A stretch of DNA of 60,287 nucleotides, from NCBI GenBank assembly GCA_945952315.1, contig CAMFIE010000025.1:1-60287 (forward strand), read 5' to 3'. Source of the stretch: an uncultured Rhizobium sp. (lineage in GTDB: Bacteria; Pseudomonadota; Alphaproteobacteria; Rhizobiales; Rhizobiaceae). Position numbers and translations under genes: made by a program. Shown here in pieces: positions 24,871 through 33,945 of this stretch; positions within the stretch are counted from its first letter, which is position 1; each line of letters starts with the position of its first letter. The notes under the pieces are model-generated. The model did not search any database, had not been told where the DNA came from, and worked only from the letters and a program-made list of their open reading frames with translations.

Positions 24871-25548
24871 TCAGATCAGATTTGCCCCGACATTCACCGC
24901 CAGTGCGACAATCGTGGTGTTGAAGAGGAAGGCGAGGATGGAGTGGGCGAGCACGAGGCGGCGGGTGGGCATGCTGGTGACGGCCACGTCAGCGGTTTGC
25001 GCCGCGACCCCGATGGTGAAGCTGAAATAGAGAAAGTCCCAATAGATCGGCTCCGGGCAGTCCTCCGGAAATTTCAGGCCACGCGCAGGCCCCTCGTTGG
25101 CATAGAAATTATGGGCATAATGCACCGTAAACAGCGTGTGCACGAAAATCCATGAGAGCAGGATGGTCGCTGCCGCCTCAAGCGGACGGGTGGTGGCAAG
25201 ATTGCCGCCGCCCTGATGCACGCCCTGCAGCAAGAGATAAATGACGAAGAAGCTGGCCGCGGCCGCGATGATCGAAAACAGCAGCACCGGGCCATCCGGC
25301 AGGTCGATGTTGTCGGCGCGCTTCTTCAGCCGCTCGACCGAACTTGTCAGCATGAAATACCAGCTGATCGCGAGATAGGTGACAACGCCCGCATCCCATC
25401 CCAGCACCACGTGATCCGCCCCCGGCGAAATGCGTGCGAGCCAGGCCCAGACCGAAACGCCGACAGCCATGCTGACGAGCATCTGCGGATGCAGCCGCAC
25501 AAGCGCCGATGTGGTGAGGCCAAAGCCGCCTTCGCGCCTGTCATTCAT
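24871..25548 (-). CDS. DUF1345 membrane protein
   Basis: 225 residues with about five hydrophobic segments. The family-typical segments are the HTLFTVHYAHNFY helix and YFSFTIGVAAQTADVAV near the C-terminus. Function of the family is unknown. GGGGTG upstream of the ATG supports the start. It ends just past composite repeat copy 2 and stands alone; the following acid-sugar operon ends 92 bases upstream on the same strand, with a hairpin in the gap. Confidence 0.85.
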   Translation of the reverse strand: MNDRREGGFGLTTSALVRLHPQMLVSMAVGVSVWAWLARISPGADHVVLGWDAGVVTYLAISWYFMLTSSVERLKKRADNIDLPDGPVLLFSIIAAAASFFVIYLLLQGVHQGGGNLATTRPLEAAATILLSWIFVHTLFTVHYAHNFYANEGPARGLKFPEDCPEPIYWDFLYFSFTIGVAAQTADVAVTSMPTRRLVLAHSILAFLFNTTIVALAVNVGANLI

Positions 25549-25570
25549 GTTTCACCCCGCATCAAAGACG

Positions 25571-25601
25571 AACCGGCGATCCTGAAGGCGAATCGCCGGT
25601 T
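25571..25601 (-). terminator. Hairpin after the acid-sugar operon
   Basis: Perfect 10-base stem AACCGGCGAT / ATCGCCGGTT with an 11-base loop, 39 bases past the SDR stop codon at 25640. The T-tract on the minus strand is poor (CGTCTTTG), so it may be a weak or Rho-assisted terminator. Confidence 0.6.
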
Positions 25602-25639
25602 CGATCCTTCCCTGTTCGGGACAAAAGGAAAAGGGGCGA

Positions 25640-26371
25640 TCAGCTCGCCCAGCCGCCATCGATGATATGGGTCTGCCCGGTGGTGAAGGCGGCATCATCG
25701 CTGGCGAGATAGGTCACCAGACAGGCGATTTCCTCCGGCGTGCCGATGCGGCCCATGGGCTGGCGGGCGATGAAATCCTTCATGGCCTTCTCATAATCAC
25801 CGGTCGCCCGCAGCCGGTCATGCAGGCTGGGGCTGTCGACCGTGCCGGGGCAGATCGCATTGCAGCGGATGCCCCGGGTCACGAAATCGGCGGCAATCGC
25901 CTTGGTGAGACCGACAACGGCCGCCTTGGACGCGCAATAGGCAAACCGGTTCGGCACGCCCTTCACGCTGGAGGCAACCGAGGCCATGTTGATGATCGAG
26001 CCCTTGCCCTTGGCCAGCATGCCGGGGATCACCGCCTTGCACAGACGGAACATCGCCTTGGCATTGAGATCGAAGGAGAAGTCCCAGTCCTTTTCCTCGC
26101 ATTCGAGGATCGAGCCCGCATGCACGAACCCGGCGCAGTTGAACAGCACGTCGACCGAGCCGATGGAGGCGACAAAGGCCTTCACCTCATCGCCATCGAG
26201 CACATTGAGCTTGCGGCCATCGGCGCCTGTGATGGTCGATACCTTTTCGAGATTGATGTCGGTGGCGATCACCTTCGCGCCGAGCGAGACGAAACGCTCG
26301 GCGGTTGCCCGGCCGATGCCCTGTGCGGCTGCGGTGATGAGAACGGTCTTGCCTTCCAGTCCATGGGACAT
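25640..26371 (-). CDS. SDR-family dehydrogenase, 2-keto-3-deoxy-L-fuconate dehydrogenase-like
   Basis: 243 residues. Cofactor motif TAAAQGIG, NAG-type motif FNCAGFVHAG, catalytic serine region ASVASS and YCASK. As recalled, the stretch VDVLFNCAGFVHAG through CNAICPGTVDSPS is close to the Xanthomonas 2-keto-3-deoxy-L-fuconate 4-dehydrogenase type. ATG at 26371 is preceded by AAGGAA. Last gene of an operon with a split UxaA-family protein and a Gfo/Idh/MocA dehydrogenase, so it probably oxidises a 2-keto-3-deoxy acid sugar or related hydroxyacid. Exact substrate open. Confidence 0.85.
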   Translation of the reverse strand: MSHGLEGKTVLITAAAQGIGRATAERFVSLGAKVIATDINLEKVSTITGADGRKLNVLDGDEVKAFVASIGSVDVLFNCAGFVHAGSILECEEKDWDFSFDLNAKAMFRLCKAVIPGMLAKGKGSIINMASVASSVKGVPNRFAYCASKAAVVGLTKAIAADFVTRGIRCNAICPGTVDSPSLHDRLRATGDYEKAMKDFIARQPMGRIGTPEEIACLVTYLASDDAAFTTGQTHIIDGGWAS

Positions 26372-26393
26372 GTCTTTGAATTCCTTTTCGTGT

Positions 26394-27599
26394 TCAGGCG
26401 GCAGTTTGCGCGGTCGGCAGGCAGGACGGGCCAATCGGCTCGAAGCTCTTGTAGGTCAGGATGAATTCCTGATGCCCCATTTCCTCGGATTTGGTCTGTT
26501 CGCCACCGGCCACGCGCTTGATCAGATCGTAGATCTCGCGGCCCACTTCGTCCACCGAGGCCGTGCCTTCCAGAATACGGCCCGCGTTCACGTCCATGTC
26601 TTCCGACATGCGGCGATAGGTATGCGGATTGGCACAGACCTTGATGACCGGCGCAAGGGCGGAACCGACCACCGAGCCGCGCCCGGTCGCAAACAGGATC
26701 ACATGGCTGCCGCAGGCAATCAGCTCGGCGATTTCGGCATTGTCGGAAATGTTCGGGAAGCCGAAGCGCACCTCGCCATCGGGGATCACGTCGAGCAGGT
26801 AGAGACCGCCGGTCGGCGGCTCGTCGCCGGGCTTGATCAGGCCGGAAATCGCCGCCTGCCCGCTCTTGGCATAGGCGCCAAGCGACTTTTCCTCGATGGT
26901 GGTGAGCCCACCATCCGCATTGCCAGGGGCAAAGCTCGCATGGCCGAGCGTGTCGTAATACTTCGCGGTCTTCTGCATGCAGGAGAGGATTTCGCCCGCA
27001 AGCTCCGGCGTTGCGGCCCGGTCCATCATCACCTGTTCGAGACCGATCAGCTCGCCGGTTTCCTCGAAGATCGCAGCCCCGCCATCGGCCACCAGATAGT
27101 CGAAGGCGCGGCCCATGGCCGGATTGGCCGTCAGGCCCGAGGTCGCATCCGAGCCGCCGCAGATGGTGCCGACGATCAGCTCGTGCGGTTTGATTTCCGC
27201 GCGTGGCGTGGATTTCAGCGCTTCGAGCTGTTCCTCCACCCATTTGCGGCCTTCGGCAATCGTGGTCTTGGTACCACCTGCGGCCTGAATGCCGATCAGG
27301 CGCACCGGTCGGCCCGACTTTTCGATGGTCTCGTAGAGCGTATGCCGGTTGAAACCCTCGCAGCCGAGGGAGACGAGCAGCACCGCGCCGACATTCGGAT
27401 GGGTGCAGAGCTTCTGCAGCATGCGCTGCGAATAATCATTCGGAAAACAGCCCGGAAAGCCGATCACATGCACGCCCTGATCTCGGTAGGGGATCTGGAT
27501 TTCGCGGCTGACGTGATGGGCGCATTCCACCAGATAGACCACGGCCACGATGTTGCGGATGCCCTTTCGCCCGTCCGGACGGAGATAGCCGTTGATCAT
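26394..27599 (-). CDS. UxaA-family dehydratase, large (C-terminal) subunit
   Basis: 401 residues, matching the catalytic part of altronate/galactarate dehydratases: N-terminal GYLRPDGRKGIRNIV, LVSLGCEGFN, GTICGGSDATSGLTANPA and IKVCANPHTYRRMSEDMDVNAG. The SAF-type small domain is encoded separately upstream, so this is the split form. The start ATG at 27599 lies one base after the small-subunit stop codon (TGACATG). Predicted iron-dependent beta-elimination of water from an aldonic or aldaric acid. Substrate could be altronate, galactarate or a deoxy analogue. Confidence 0.88.
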   Translation of the reverse strand: MINGYLRPDGRKGIRNIVAVVYLVECAHHVSREIQIPYRDQGVHVIGFPGCFPNDYSQRMLQKLCTHPNVGAVLLVSLGCEGFNRHTLYETIEKSGRPVRLIGIQAAGGTKTTIAEGRKWVEEQLEALKSTPRAEIKPHELIVGTICGGSDATSGLTANPAMGRAFDYLVADGGAAIFEETGELIGLEQVMMDRAATPELAGEILSCMQKTAKYYDTLGHASFAPGNADGGLTTIEEKSLGAYAKSGQAAISGLIKPGDEPPTGGLYLLDVIPDGEVRFGFPNISDNAEIAELIACGSHVILFATGRGSVVGSALAPVIKVCANPHTYRRMSEDMDVNAGRILEGTASVDEVGREIYDLIKRVAGGEQTKSEEMGHQEFILTYKSFEPIGPSCLPTAQTAA

Positions 27600-27600
27600 G

Positions 27601-27909
27601 TCAGGCACCCTTTCTGATGTTGTCGCCGGTCAGCGTATAGGTGGGCAGATAGTCGCTCTTCAGATTGTGGATATGCACATAGTCGCCCGGCATGATCGGC
27701 ACGCGGGCCGAGCCGATCGGCGTGCGGTACTTGATCACCTTTTCGCCGGGCGCAATCGGGCGGATGCATATCTTGTGACCGGTCGGCGTATCGCGCTCCA
27801 GCACCATAGGGCTGCCATGCACCTCCAGCCGCGTTCCGGCCTTCAGATCCTGCCGGGCGACGGCGATATTGTCATCCGCATCGAGCAGAAGCAGTTCCTT
27901 GGCAGTCAT
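27601..27909 (-). CDS. UxaA-family dehydratase, small SAF-domain subunit
   Basis: 102 residues, beginning with MTAKELLLLDADDNIAVA and including GHKICIRPIAPGEKVIKY, the SAF-domain pattern of the UxaA N-terminus. Together with the 401-residue protein immediately downstream it rebuilds a full-length UxaA. The gap to the next gene is one base. In single-chain enzymes the two parts are fused; separated genes are common in proteobacteria. Confidence 0.88.
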   Translation of the reverse strand: MTAKELLLLDADDNIAVARQDLKAGTRLEVHGSPMVLERDTPTGHKICIRPIAPGEKVIKYRTPIGSARVPIMPGDYVHIHNLKSDYLPTYTLTGDNIRKGA

Positions 27910-27946
27910 GCTCAAAACCTTTCCGTTTGAGACGTGTCCCTGAATG

Positions 27947-29020
27947 TCAGACCGGCAGACAGGCAATCGGCGTTGCTGGCGCGGCACTGGATTGATAGGC
28001 AGCCTCGACCAGCGCCATGGTCGACCAGGCATCCTCGACATTGCCGACCAGCACCGGGTCCTCGCCCGTTGCAAAGCGTTGCAGATGGGCCATCCGGTTG
28101 AGAAACGCATCCGGGAACCAGGCGCCCGCGAGCTTCACCTCCACCCAGTCCAGCCCCCCGGCCGGCCGGATGAACAGCTCGTCCGGCTCGCCGCACGGAT
28201 AGTCCAGGTTGACGCCGAGCTTCACATAGGCCGCACCCTTCGTGCCACAGATGCGGAATTCGCAGGCCTGATATTTGCGGCCGAAATCATGGTCGTGATT
28301 GATCGACAGGGCACAACGCACCCGGTCGCCATAATCGAGGATCGCCGAGGTGCGCGTCTGCGCCACGTCATGGTTCGGATGGCCAAGCGTCTTGGCATGC
28401 ACACCCACAGGATTGCCGAGCAGGCCGCGGATGAGATCGAGATAGTGGATCGAATGCATGGCGATCTCGATGCGCGGCAGGCCTTTCAGGAACGGCCAGA
28501 GACCCCAGGGGGTCGCAAGCGCCAGCCAGGCATCGAAATCCACCACCTCGCCGAGATAGCCCCTGTCCACCACATCCTTCAGCGCCAGCATCATCGGCGC
28601 AAAGCGCAGCTGGAAATTCACGGCGGCCTTGAGCTTGCGCGCACGGCAGGTGCGCACGATGTCCGTCGCCGCATCGAGATCCGGTCCCATCGGCTTCTGG
28701 ATCAGCGCGGCAGCGCCTTCCGGCAGGCGCTCGAGGATGGAGATATGGGCGGCAGGCGGGGTCGCCAGATCAAACAGCGCATCCGGCACGGCAATCGCTT
28801 CTTCCATCGAGGAAAAGGCCTTCACATTCCACTTCGCGGCCAGTTCGCCGGATTTCTTCAGATCCGGATCGTAAATCCCGGCAACCGGGAAGCCACCCTT
28901 TTGATAGGCTGGCAAATGCGCATCTCCCACGATGGAACCGGCGCCAAAGATCACGATCGGCTTCGGCTTCGTGGGCTTTTCCCACCATTGCCGCACGGTT
29001 CTCGGGTCAAATTCCGTCAT
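27947..29020 (-). CDS. Gfo/Idh/MocA-family oxidoreductase
   Basis: 357 residues. N-terminal Rossmann fold (IVIFGAGSIVGDAHLPAY), the cofactor-region EKP counterpart reading QKP (ALIQKPMGPDL), and the C-terminal substrate-binding domain with HSIHYLDLIRGLLG. AGGAG lies directly before ATG at 29020. First gene of the acid-sugar operon. Family members oxidise sugars, inositols and sugar acids with NAD(P). The Glu-to-Gln change in the EKP motif is worth noting; the lysine is kept. Confidence 0.85.
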   Translation of the reverse strand: MTEFDPRTVRQWWEKPTKPKPIVIFGAGSIVGDAHLPAYQKGGFPVAGIYDPDLKKSGELAAKWNVKAFSSMEEAIAVPDALFDLATPPAAHISILERLPEGAAALIQKPMGPDLDAATDIVRTCRARKLKAAVNFQLRFAPMMLALKDVVDRGYLGEVVDFDAWLALATPWGLWPFLKGLPRIEIAMHSIHYLDLIRGLLGNPVGVHAKTLGHPNHDVAQTRTSAILDYGDRVRCALSINHDHDFGRKYQACEFRICGTKGAAYVKLGVNLDYPCGEPDELFIRPAGGLDWVEVKLAGAWFPDAFLNRMAHLQRFATGEDPVLVGNVEDAWSTMALVEAAYQSSAAPATPIACLPV

Positions 29021-29176
29021 GGTGGCTCCTCTTCCATCATGGCCTGTCCAAAGGCGCGCCGCAGCCGCTCTTCTCACCGGTAGCAACAACCACCTGTGGA
29101 TCAATAATTCATATGTAAACAGGATATTCACGGTGCGTCAAGCGAAGATGCCCCCTATCTGCCCCCTGAAAACGGA

Positions 29177-29204
29177 AAGGGCGGCCTGTGGCAGGCCGCC
29201 CCTT
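29177..29204 (-). terminator. Intrinsic terminator after transaldolase
   Basis: GGGCGGCCT / AGGCCGCCC, 9-base stem with a 5-base loop, extended by flanking A/T pairs. On the minus strand it is followed by TTTCC, 29 bases past the tal stop codon. It also separates tal from the promoter region (29021-29176) of the acid-sugar operon. Confidence 0.85.
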
Positions 29205-29232
29205 GTTCCGGTCCCTTGATCCGTCTGCAGGA

Positions 29233-30189
29233 TCAGGCAGCAAGTTCCTTTGCCACCATGGCCCGCAGCGCCAGCAGGTCCTTGGCGAACAGGCGGATGC
29301 CTTCCGACAGCTTTTCGGTGGCCATCGCATCCTCGTTCATCATCCAGCGGAAGGTCTTCTCGTCCATCTTCACCGGCTGGTCCGCCGTGGCGCCTGCCGG
29401 ATCAAGACGGCGCACAAGCGTGCCCTCGTCCTTTGCCAGCTCGTCGAGCAGCGCCGGGCTGATGGTCAGACGGTCGCAACCGGCCAGCGCCTCGATTTCC
29501 CCGACATTGCGGAAGGAGGCACCCATCACGATGGTCTTGATGCCGTTCGCCTTGTAGTAATTGTAGATCGAGCGCACCGAAACCACGCCCGGATCTTCCT
29601 CGGCCGTATAGGTCTTGCCGGTCGACTTCACATACCAGTCGAGAATACGGCCGACGAAGGGCGAGATCAGAAAGGCACCGGCATCGGCACAGGCAATCGC
29701 CTGCGCCTTCGAGAAGAGCAGCGTCAGATTGCAGTCGATGCCGTCCTTTTGCAGCACTTCCGCGGCGCGGATGCCTTCCCAGGTGGAGGCAAGCTTGATG
29801 AGAATGCGCTCGCGGCCAATGCCACGGGCCTCATAGGCCTTGATGATCTGATGCGCCTTGTCCACCGAAGCTTTGGTGTCGAAGGAAAGGTCGGCATCCA
29901 CTTCGGTCGAGACCCGGCCCGGCACCAGACCGGCAAGGGCGGCACCCACGGAAATGGCCAGTCGGTCGGCCACGGCGGCGACAACGCCGTCCGAAGAGCC
30001 GCCCTGTCCCTTGCCCCAGGCCACCGCTTCCTTCACCGCATCGGCAAACATCGGCGTGGACAGCGCCTTCAGCACGATGGTGGGATTGGTGGTGCAATCC
30101 ACGGGTTTCAGGCGCGCAACCGCCTCGATGTCGCCGGTATCGGCAACGACGGTGGTGATCGCGCGGAGCTGGTCAAGCTTGGAAGTCAT
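29233..30189 (-). CDS. tal: Transaldolase
   Basis: 318 residues, TalB-type length. Transaldolase signature 1 is near the N-terminus ([13 protein letters not shown]), and the Schiff-base lysine lies in [12 protein letters not shown]. It transfers dihydroxyacetone between sedoheptulose-7-phosphate and glyceraldehyde-3-phosphate in the non-oxidative pentose phosphate pathway. ATG at 30189 follows AGGAAC by about 5 bases. It stands alone between terminators. Not part of the acid-sugar operon, although both are on the minus strand. Confidence 0.95.
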   Translation of the reverse strand: MTSKLDQLRAITTVVADTGDIEAVARLKPVDCTTNPTIVLKALSTPMFADAVKEAVAWGKGQGGSSDGVVAAVADRLAISVGAALAGLVPGRVSTEVDADLSFDTKASVDKAHQIIKAYEARGIGRERILIKLASTWEGIRAAEVLQKDGIDCNLTLLFSKAQAIACADAGAFLISPFVGRILDWYVKSTGKTYTAEEDPGVVSVRSIYNYYKANGIKTIVMGASFRNVGEIEALAGCDRLTISPALLDELAKDEGTLVRRLDPAGATADQPVKMDEKTFRWMMNEDAMATEKLSEGIRLFAKDLLALRAMVAKELAA

Positions 30190-30547
30190 CGGTTCCTGTT
30201 CCTTGTGATGCTTGAAACGAAAAGGCATTGCGAAAGGCCGAAGGCCGGAGGAGAAAACAGCGGGGGACGAAAGCGATCAGCAAGCCGCAAAGATGCCCGC
30301 AAAGGCGAAGCGATAGAGGCGCCAATATCGTGCGGCCATGCCGGCATGCGTGCCGAAAGAGGCGCTCACGCCCCCCTGCCGCATCCTCTCACCGGTCATC
30401 TCAGCCATCCCGATCCTCCAGGGGCATCGTCACCGGGATGCCCTTGTGTTCTGGGACCGACTATCGCCAGCCGCAACCGCGCTTGTCAAGGGACAAGTGG
30501 TGACGGCCGGCCGAAATTTCAATCGGTTTAATTCACAGGTGAAAGGT
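30190..30547. other. Gene-free stretch upstream of tal
   Basis: 358 bases between tal and the Ada/Ogt-like gene. It must contain the tal promoter. I see short GC-rich inverted segments (CCGAAGGCCGG near 30240, CATGCCGGCATG near 30337) but no convincing coding sequence, RNA or repeat of the families found elsewhere in the window. Confidence 0.5.
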
Positions 30548-31429
30548 TCACACGGCCCCCGTGCGGGCGGCCTCCCAGCCCAGCATCGCGCGCTTGCGGG
30601 TGAGCCCCCAGTGATAGCCGGTGAGCGCACCGCTTTTTCCAAGCGCGCGGTGGCAGGGCACGACGAAGGACAGCGGATTGCGCCCGACAGCTGCCCCGAC
30701 CGCCCGCGAGGCACTCGGCTGGCCGATATCGCGGGCGATATCCGAATAGGTCACGGCCTTGCCCATGGGGATTTTCAACAGGCTTTCCCAGACCCGGACC
30801 TGAAAGTCCGATCCGATCAGCACCACCCGGAGCGGCTGGCCCTGCGTCCAGGCTTCGGGATCGAAGACCCGGTCGATATAGGGCGCGGTGAGCGCCGCAT
30901 CCTCCACATAGATGGCATTCGGCCAGCGGTCCGCCATGTCCCGGAAGCAGGCCTCTTCACCGCCATGCTCCGCAAAGGCAAGTCCCGCGAGGCCGCGCTC
31001 CGTCACCATCACCAGAGCCAGCCCGAAAGGGGACGGGTGATAGCCGTAGCGGATGGTCAGCCCCGCACCCCTCGCCTTCCATTCGCCCGGCGACATCGCC
31101 TCGTGGCTGACGAACAGATCATGCAGCCGCCCCGGCCCGGAAAGCCCAAGCTCCAGCGCAGTTTCGAGAAGCGGCAGTCCCTCATGCCCGAGCAGCCGCT
31201 TGGCATGATCCAGCGTCACGGCCTGCAGGAAAGCCTTGGGCGAAAGGCCCGCCCAGCGGGTAAAAGTCTTCTGCAACTGGGTTGGCGACTGGTGGAGCCG
31301 ATGCGCTATCTCGTCCAGCGAGGGCTGGGCGCGGTAATCGTCGCTCAGAAGCTCGATCACCTGGCAAACGGTGTCGTAATCCGATCCGTCCGGCGTCACG
31401 TCCTTGTAGGGGGCAGCATTGATGGTCAT
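30548..31429 (-). CDS. Methylated-DNA-cysteine methyltransferase fused to AraC-type DNA-binding domain (Ada C-terminal type)
   Basis: 293 residues. Residues about 15-100 are an AraC/XylS helix-turn-helix region (LDEIAHRLHQSPTQLQKTFTRWAGLSPKAFLQ). The C-terminal half is an Ogt/Ada-C domain ending with the acceptor-cysteine motif VVPCHRALGKSGALTGYHWG. The N-terminal methylphosphotriester-cysteine domain of Ada is absent, so it should repair O6-methylguanine but cannot sense phosphotriesters the way E. coli Ada does. ATG at 31429 chosen because the ORF extension upstream is unlike coding sequence. Stands alone. Confidence 0.9.
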   Translation of the reverse strand: MTINAAPYKDVTPDGSDYDTVCQVIELLSDDYRAQPSLDEIAHRLHQSPTQLQKTFTRWAGLSPKAFLQAVTLDHAKRLLGHEGLPLLETALELGLSGPGRLHDLFVSHEAMSPGEWKARGAGLTIRYGYHPSPFGLALVMVTERGLAGLAFAEHGGEEACFRDMADRWPNAIYVEDAALTAPYIDRVFDPEAWTQGQPLRVVLIGSDFQVRVWESLLKIPMGKAVTYSDIARDIGQPSASRAVGAAVGRNPLSFVVPCHRALGKSGALTGYHWGLTRKRAMLGWEAARTGAV

Positions 31430-31498
31430 GGCAAATCTCCGTTGACGCCGAAGAGACCATGATTGGCAGGCCGCCGCCACCCGTTTCTTGCCGGACGG

Positions 31499-31993
31499 TC
31501 AGATACGCCGCTTGACGGTCGCAAGCGCGCGGGTGAGCGCCTTGGCAAAGCTTTCCCGGTCATCGAGGTTCAGGAACGAGCCGATATCCGTGCGCCTGCC
31601 GCCGCCCGATATCAGCATGGAGACGATGCCGATATCGGTATGCCTTTGCACATCAAAGCGGGTGTGGAAGGGGTTGAAGCCGATCTCGCGGGCGCGGCCT
31701 GCCGGATCGACCTTGCGCACCAGCAGCTTCGTGCGCGACACGACCACTTCTTCCCGCACAAGGCCGGAGCGGTAATTCAGCGCGAAAGCGCCGAAGAGCA
31801 GGGCAAAATCCAGCCCGAAGAACAGGGCGACAGGCCAGGCGCCGGTGAACGTGAAGAACAGCACATGCACGAGGCTCAGCACGCCGGTGAGCAGCATCAG
31901 CACCCGCCATCCGCGCCGCCCGAGCGAACGGTGCGGCACCAGTTCGGCAGCGAACACGGGCTTTTCATCCATCGTCACGGCGTTGCCATCCAT
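31499..31993 (-). CDS. DUF2244 membrane protein
   Basis: 164 residues. PHRSLGRRGWRVLM is followed by two closely spaced hydrophobic helices (about residues 31-70), then a cytoplasmic beta-rich part. DUF2244 proteins are regularly found beside nth in alphaproteobacteria; here it is divergent from nth, with only 24 bases between starts, so their promoters overlap the coding ends. Function unknown. Confidence 0.85.
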   Translation of the reverse strand: MDGNAVTMDEKPVFAAELVPHRSLGRRGWRVLMLLTGVLSLVHVLFFTFTGAWPVALFFGLDFALLFGAFALNYRSGLVREEVVVSRTKLLVRKVDPAGRAREIGFNPFHTRFDVQRHTDIGIVSMLISGGGRRTDIGSFLNLDDRESFAKALTRALATVKRRI

Positions 31994-32017
31994 CAGCGGC
32001 TCGCTATAGTTTGTCGC

Positions 32018-32800
32018 ATGAAAAAACGTGACCCGGATTCCAGCACCGAAACTTACGAAAAGTCAAATGCGGCAAGCCGCCGCAAGAGCACTTCAACGGC
32101 GAGGAAGCCGGTGCGAAAGGCGAAAAGCGCCTATTCGCGGGATGAACTCGTGGAGATCTTCCGCCGCTTCTCGGTGCAGCGGCCGGAGCCGAAGGGCGAG
32201 CTGGAGCATGTCAATGCCTTCACGCTGGTGGTGGCCGTGGCGCTATCCGCGCAGGCAACCGATGCCGGGGTGAACAAGGCGACCCGCGCCCTCTTTGCCA
32301 TTGCCGATACGCCGGAAAAGATGCTGGCGCTTGGCGAGGAGAAACTGATCTCCCACATCCGGACCATCGGCCTTTACCGCAACAAGGCGAAGAATGTCAT
32401 TGCGCTCAGCGAAAAGCTGATGCGCGATTTCGGCGGCGAGGTGCCGCGCAGCCGCGAGGCGCTGATGACGCTTCCGGGTGTTGGCCGCAAGACCGCGAAT
32501 GTGGTCCTGTCGATGGCCTTCGGCATTCCCACCATGGCGGTCGATACCCATGTCTTCCGCATCGCGAACCGGCTGAAACTGGCCCCCGGAAAGACGCCGG
32601 ATGCGGTTGAAGAACGTTTAATGTCAATTATTCCGGGCGAATATCTGTTCCACGCGCATCATTGGTTGATTTTACATGGACGCTATTGTTGCAAGGCCCG
32701 CAAGCCCGAATGCGCGCGATGCGTGATCGCGGATCTGTGCAAATCGCCTGAGAAAACCACCGGCGAACCGGCCCCACTTGTTCCACTTGCAACAGACTGA
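32018..32800 (+). CDS. nth: Endonuclease III
   Basis: 260 residues. Base-excision DNA glycosylase/AP lyase for oxidised pyrimidines. A basic N-terminal extension of about 40 residues, then the helix-hairpin-helix LPGVGRKTANVVL with the catalytic lysine, VDTHVFRIANRL with the catalytic aspartate, and the [4Fe-4S] loop C-x6-C-x2-C-x5-C (CKARKPECARCVIADLC). All catalytic residues are present. The ATG at 32018 lies next to the divergent DUF2244 gene. Confidence 0.96.
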   Translation: MKKRDPDSSTETYEKSNAASRRKSTSTARKPVRKAKSAYSRDELVEIFRRFSVQRPEPKGELEHVNAFTLVVAVALSAQATDAGVNKATRALFAIADTPEKMLALGEEKLISHIRTIGLYRNKAKNVIALSEKLMRDFGGEVPRSREALMTLPGVGRKTANVVLSMAFGIPTMAVDTHVFRIANRLKLAPGKTPDAVEERLMSIIPGEYLFHAHHWLILHGRYCCKARKPECARCVIADLCKSPEKTTGEPAPLVPLATD

Positions 32801-33056
32801 TTCGCCGTTTCGCAAAGTCAAATGGCCCAAAAATGGGCTTTTCAACAGAGCGCTTCAGTCAAGGACTATGCCAAGTCTGTCATTTTTCCGGTTTCAGCAC
32901 GAAATCGTGATGGGACCCCTTGTGGTGGAAGGGCTTCCTAATATGATCCTCAACTTATCGAAAATGACGATGCGCAAGAGGGTGCGCCAGTCTCCGGGCC
33001 TGCGGCTTTTTGGGGAAAGCAAGCGGTGCGGAATTCGCATAGAGATCGGGGAACAC

Positions 33057-33887
33057 GTGGAAACGCTATCAGACAAGTTCAACCAGAGCCTGAAATCTGG
33101 CACGCCTGCGGAAAAGAGGCTCGCCCGCTACTATCTTGACCATCCGGGGGACATATCCTTCGAGATGGCAGCCCATGTGGCCGACCGGCTGGACTTGAGC
33201 CCGATGACCGTCGGGCGCTATCTGCGCATGCTCGATATCGACAGCTATCGCATGCCACAGCCGCCTGCCCGCCCCTCCGCGGCCCTGTCATCCTTCGAGG
33301 CAAACCATGCCATTCCGGGCTTCAGCGAGCCGGGCCGGGATTTCAATGCCCTGCGCGAGCAGATGGACGCGCTCAATCAGGTACAGGCGCTTTCGGCCGA
33401 GCCCGTGTGGCAGCGGGCGCTCGATGCACTGAGCCGTCAGGGCGAGCTCTATTGCACGTCGCTCGGCAGCATGCTGCCCTTTTCGCAATGGCTTGCCGCG
33501 CGCCTGCATGAAGTGCGCGAGGGCGTGCGCCACATGGGGCCGAATGACGGTCCCTGCCTTGAGCTTCTGAGCGGCTCGCGCCGCGACTGCCTGCTGGTGA
33601 TCATCGACGATTATCCGGCCAATGCCGCGCTGAAGCGCGTGGCGCGGCTGGCAAAGGACAATGGCTGCCGGGTGATGACGATCACGCCTGCGCCCGAAGA
33701 CTGGCAGGAAGACGAGGCGGAAATCGTGATGGCGGGGCCCGTGCAGGCGCAACGCGCCGGTCTTGACCCGGTCGGGCTGATGGCCCTGATCGAGCTCGCG
33801 GCAAAGGCGGTTTCCGGCACGCGGGGTCCGTTCGCAGCCGAAAGGGCGGCACGGGTCGCCGCAATTCACCGGGTTCTTCAGGGCTGA
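33057..33887 (+). CDS. RpiR-family-like regulator (HTH plus degenerate SIS domain)
   Basis: With a GTG start at 33057 (GGGG five bases upstream) the protein has 276 residues, typical for RpiR. The N-terminal part (FNQSLKSGTPAEKRLARYYLDHPGDISFEMAAHVADRLDLSPMTVGRYLRML) fits the RpiR helix-turn-helix. The C-terminal part keeps SIS-like alternating helices and strands (CLLVIIDDYPANAALKRVARLAKDNGCRVMTITP) but lacks the usual phosphosugar-binding serine run. An open frame continues upstream to 32778 and overlaps nth, so the start is uncertain. It is convergent with fucU. Target unknown; sugar catabolism is likely from the family. Confidence 0.65.
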   Translation: METLSDKFNQSLKSGTPAEKRLARYYLDHPGDISFEMAAHVADRLDLSPMTVGRYLRMLDIDSYRMPQPPARPSAALSSFEANHAIPGFSEPGRDFNALREQMDALNQVQALSAEPVWQRALDALSRQGELYCTSLGSMLPFSQWLAARLHEVREGVRHMGPNDGPCLELLSGSRRDCLLVIIDDYPANAALKRVARLAKDNGCRVMTITPAPEDWQEDEAEIVMAGPVQAQRAGLDPVGLMALIELAAKAVSGTRGPFAAERAARVAAIHRVLQG

Positions 33888-33945
33888 AACGGCGTGGAAA
33901 CCCGGGATGCCAGCGCGTCTTCTGATCGCTGGCTACGGAGACGGT

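Noticed and set aside
29090-29140. TATGTAAACAGGATA upstream of the acid-sugar operon as a GntR operator
   Set aside because: The symmetry is poor and no GntR gene is adjacent; kept only as part of the promoter region.
32778-33056. N-terminal extension of the RpiR-like regulator overlapping nth
   Set aside because: The segment has no regulator motif, no ribosome site at its start and would overlap nth; the GTG at 33057 with GGGG before it gives a normal-length RpiR protein.
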